Both the position numbers and the translations under genes were made by a program. Of a stretch of 64,000 nt of DNA, positions 62,077-64,000 are shown piece by piece (position 1 is the first letter of the stretch; every line of letters begins with the position of its first letter). The notes beneath the pieces were generated by a model. It worked only from the letters and a program-made list of their open reading frames with translations, ran no database searches and was not told where the DNA came from. The DNA comes from Herbidospora sakaeratensis (GTDB lineage: Bacteria; Actinomycetota; Actinomycetes; Streptosporangiales; Streptosporangiaceae), in NCBI RefSeq assembly GCF_001570525.1, contig NZ_BBXC01000018.1, positions 182,559-246,558 on the forward strand, read 5' to 3'.

Positions 62077-62950
62077 CGCGCAGCTTGGCGATCATCTCGT
62101 CATCGCACGACGCCCAGAACTGACCGACGACGTCTTCGAGGTGGTCGAACGAGGCCGCCTCGAAGAGCACGTCCTGGTACTTGGTGATGTCATAGACCGT
62201 CGTGCCCATCACGGTGACGTCGAGGGGCCGGATGTCCATGCCCCGGAACTCCTCGATCTCGCCGTACGAGCTGAGGATCCCGGCCCCGTAAGCCTTCAGA
62301 TCCCGCCCTTCCCGCATGACCCCGAACTCGAGGGTGAACCAGAAGACCTTCGAGACGAACTCCAGCGCCTCGGCCGACTCGACCCTCCGGGCCGCCTGCC
62401 CCGCCAGCCGGTAGAGCGCCGCGAACCGCTGGGACGCGAGCGTGTTGCCGTGCCCGATGACCTCGTGGATGACGTCCGGCTCCGGGGTGTAGAACGGCAC
62501 CGAGTGATGCCGGATGTACTGCGTCGAGTGGAAGAACGAGTCGGCCAGCACGCCGTAGAACTCCCGCAACGGCACCAGCCCCGCGGCCGGCAGATAACGG
62601 AACCCCGTCAGCGGCTTCAGCAGCTCGCTGACCTCTTCGAGCTGCGGGATACGGTCCTTCGGCAGCCCTAGCTCCTCGGCGGCGTCGAGGAACTGGCTGA
62701 TGGCGTACTTCCGGTGCTTGACGGCCAGCTCCCGGGTCACCAGGGTCCAGACCTCGTGCTCCTCGTCGGAGTACTCGGCGTGCGGGATGGGCTCCCCCCG
62801 CGTGTAACCCACGGCGAGCCCTGCGATGGCGTTGCGACGCGCCCGATATACGGGGTCGGCGAACCCCGGATGGCTCTTGGCCAGCTCAACGGTGACGGAT
62901 CCGTCCTCGTTGGCGGCGACAGGAGCGAAGTACTGCGCTTCCTCGAACAT
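62066..62950 (-). CDS. phhA: Phenylalanine 4-monooxygenase (aromatic amino acid hydroxylase)
   Basis: A 294-aa pterin-dependent hydroxylase turning phenylalanine to tyrosine. The single catalytic domain lacks the regulatory part of animal enzymes. Iron ligands are His162 and His167 in DVIHEVIGHGN and Glu208 in WFTLEFGV; the pterin pocket segment is LVPLREFYGVLADS. Start ATG at 62950. The upstream 1 kb has no gene on this strand, so its promoter is in the 62951-63200 region. Confidence 0.93.
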   Translation of the reverse strand: MFEEAQYFAPVAANEDGSVTVELAKSHPGFADPVYRARRNAIAGLAVGYTRGEPIPHAEYSDEEHEVWTLVTRELAVKHRKYAISQFLDAAEELGLPKDRIPQLEEVSELLKPLTGFRYLPAAGLVPLREFYGVLADSFFHSTQYIRHHSVPFYTPEPDVIHEVIGHGNTLASQRFAALYRLAGQAARRVESAEALEFVSKVFWFTLEFGVMREGRDLKAYGAGILSSYGEIEEFRGMDIRPLDVTVMGTTVYDITKYQDVLFEAASFDHLEDVVGQFWASCDDEMIAKLRATA

Positions 62951-63388
62951 CTACAAATGACAACAAGAAGGGAGGCAGAAGAGCAAGTATCCGCAGCTCA
63001 ACCTAGACAATCCGGTCAATCTGCCGGGCGGATGGTGGTGGGGAGTGGACAGATTGCGGGGTGCGCGGCGGGTCGGGTTCGGCGGGGGTCCTCGGCAAGG
63101 GTGACCGCCGGCGACGGCGTCGAAGGCGCGGCTGACGTGGGACGCCTGTGACTTGTGTGAGCCGAGTGACACCGACCAGAACGAGGCGAGTTGCTACCTG
63201 ATCACCAAGGCGGAGCGTCGCGGGCAGTTGGGCAGGCCTTGATGACGTGGGACCTCAGCGGGGGCCGGCTCGACTCCGCCTCGCGTGGGCGCCTCCCCAC
63301 AGGTGACCGGAAGTCCGACCGTGGCAGCCGAGCCGCATCATCGTCGCAGAATACACAGCTCAGCCCGATCGGCGGGAGAACACCTGGC
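62951..63388. other. Intergenic region with a short coding-like remnant
   Basis: No complete gene was recognised. Plus-strand codons 63105-63242 read without stop and contain the cysteine pair DACDLC followed by EASCYLITKAERRGQLGRP; they may be the 3' remnant of a decayed gene. GC-rich spacer and the presumed phhA promoter make up the rest. Other open frames here are short and inconsistent. Confidence 0.4.
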
Positions 63389-64000
63389 GAACCATGAACG
63401 CCAGCCAACGCGGCTGATGCCAGGCCCACCGAAACCATGCCTTCAAACAGGTGTCCCAGAGACAACGAAAGCCCGGCCGAATAGCCAGGCTGCCAGAACA
63501 CTCGGAAACCAAGAAGGCCGGCCCATGCGGCTGACGCAACACCCTCGACATGATCACCGGAAACGACGAAAGCCCGGCCACACGGCCGGGCAGAAACCAC
63601 ACCAGCGCCATTCCGGCCTCGCCATCGGCGCAGGCCCGCGATAGTGACTTGTGAAACGTCGAGGGCCACCCGTTCGCCTGGAAGGCCCGGCTTAACCAGC
63701 CTGAACCCTTCCCCCCGCGATGCGGACCTGCCCGGAAACGATGAAGGCCCGGCCGCGCGGCCGAGCCAGAACAACACCCGCAAACAGCCACAGCCGGCCG
63801 CCCGACCGGCGCCAGACCGATACCCGATGGCCTGCCGGCAGCTTGCACGCGCCCTGGAAACGACGAAAGCCCAGCCAAACGGCTGGGCTCACACCCGTGA
63901 AACGTCGAAAGCCCCGACCATTCAGGTTGGGGCCTTCGGTAGAGAAACGACGAAAGCCCGGCCGCATAGGCCGGGCAGAGAAAACACCCCTACGCGAACT
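63389..64000. repeat. Array of about nine short hairpin repeats running to the window edge
   Basis: Units near 63389, 63461, 63504, 63559, 63651, 63734, 63856, 63897 and 63942 share the start GAAACGACGAAAGCCC followed by a GC stem-loop. The clearest: GCCCGGCC/GGCCGGGC with loop ACAC (63572-63591); GCCCAGCC/GGCTGGGC with loop AAAC (63869-63888); GCCCCGACC/GGTTGGGGC (63911-63933); GCCCGGCC/GGCCGGGC with loop GCATA (63956-63976). The G-to-A change in the second is matched by C-to-T on the other arm. On the minus strand each stem is followed by TTTCGTCGTTTC, a terminator-like tail. Spacing is irregular (42-122 bp) and no gene fits the region. Confidence 0.75.

Noticed and set aside
63389..64000. 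CRISPR array
   Set aside because: The repeats are irregularly spaced (42-122 bp), diverged, with hairpins of varying sequence, and no cas genes are nearby.

Overview
The window is high-GC DNA from an actinomycete. GTG/TTG starts, many apparently leaderless promoters, a DasR-type chitobiose locus, the MEP-pathway genes dxr and ispG, PPK2, AA10 and GH20 polysaccharide enzymes, a LuxR-type large ATPase, a transmembrane Ser/Thr kinase and a DUF574-type methyltransferase together point to a filamentous soil actinomycete, perhaps Streptosporangiales. The order is an inference, because no rRNA or other phylogenetic marker is present. No tRNA, rRNA, CRISPR array, insertion sequence or integrase was recognised.

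Layout. 1-4.5 kb: a das-like locus (dasR divergent from dasA-dasB-dasC-GH20) with DasR-type operators. 4.5-12 kb: polyamine/amine use (FAD amine oxidase, aldehyde dehydrogenase, alpha/beta hydrolase, a TetR regulator, and a PotBCA importer lacking its binding protein). 12-14 kb: a putative glucosamine kinase plus a SIS-domain isomerase/deaminase. 14-21.7 kb: SAM methyltransferase, MerR regulator, ThuA-like protein, a 1041-aa NACHT-type NTPase (candidate immune or stress ATPase), an S33 peptidase and a response-regulator-like protein without the phosphoacceptor Asp. 22-27 kb: a transmembrane Ser/Thr kinase with three repeated outer domains, a CHAP protein with a long low-complexity stalk, and an acyl-CoA dehydrogenase-like protein. 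27-32.5 kb: a LuxR-type ATPase regulator, a metallo-beta-lactamase/alkylsulfatase-like enzyme, and a HipA-like kinase/DUF3037 pair. 32.5-39 kb: GNAT, secreted S33 peptidase, ispG and dxr, with a cellulose-type AA10 LPMO where a site-2 protease gene is expected. 39-42 kb: two tandem secreted trypsin-like proteases and PPK2. 42-47.4 kb: a GABA-type catabolic block (aldehyde dehydrogenase, TetR, PucR, GabT). 47.4-50.9 kb: a small CxxC protein, saccharopine dehydrogenase, an orphan PotD-like lipoprotein and a 7 x 54-bp minisatellite. 50.9-60.2 kb: two DHA2 drug exporters, one opposite a TetR gene with three phased operators, around a class III aminotransferase/mmsA operon, then a second PucR gene coupled to a P1 (DmpA-type) peptidase. 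60.2-63 kb: a small protein, a secreted NAGPA-type protein and phenylalanine hydroxylase. 63-64 kb: mostly non-coding, ending in an array of short hairpin repeats that probably runs past the window edge.

Together the genes describe a saprophyte that takes up chitin sugars, polyamines, cellulose and peptides and burns amines through semialdehydes. The das region, the GABA block and the aminotransferase/mmsA block each have a dedicated regulator beside them. Eight convergent gene pairs overlap at their 3' ends, so the region is tightly packed. The least explained items are the hairpin array at the right edge, the minisatellite before the first exporter, the NACHT protein, the CHAP stalk protein and the HipA-like/DUF3037 pair.
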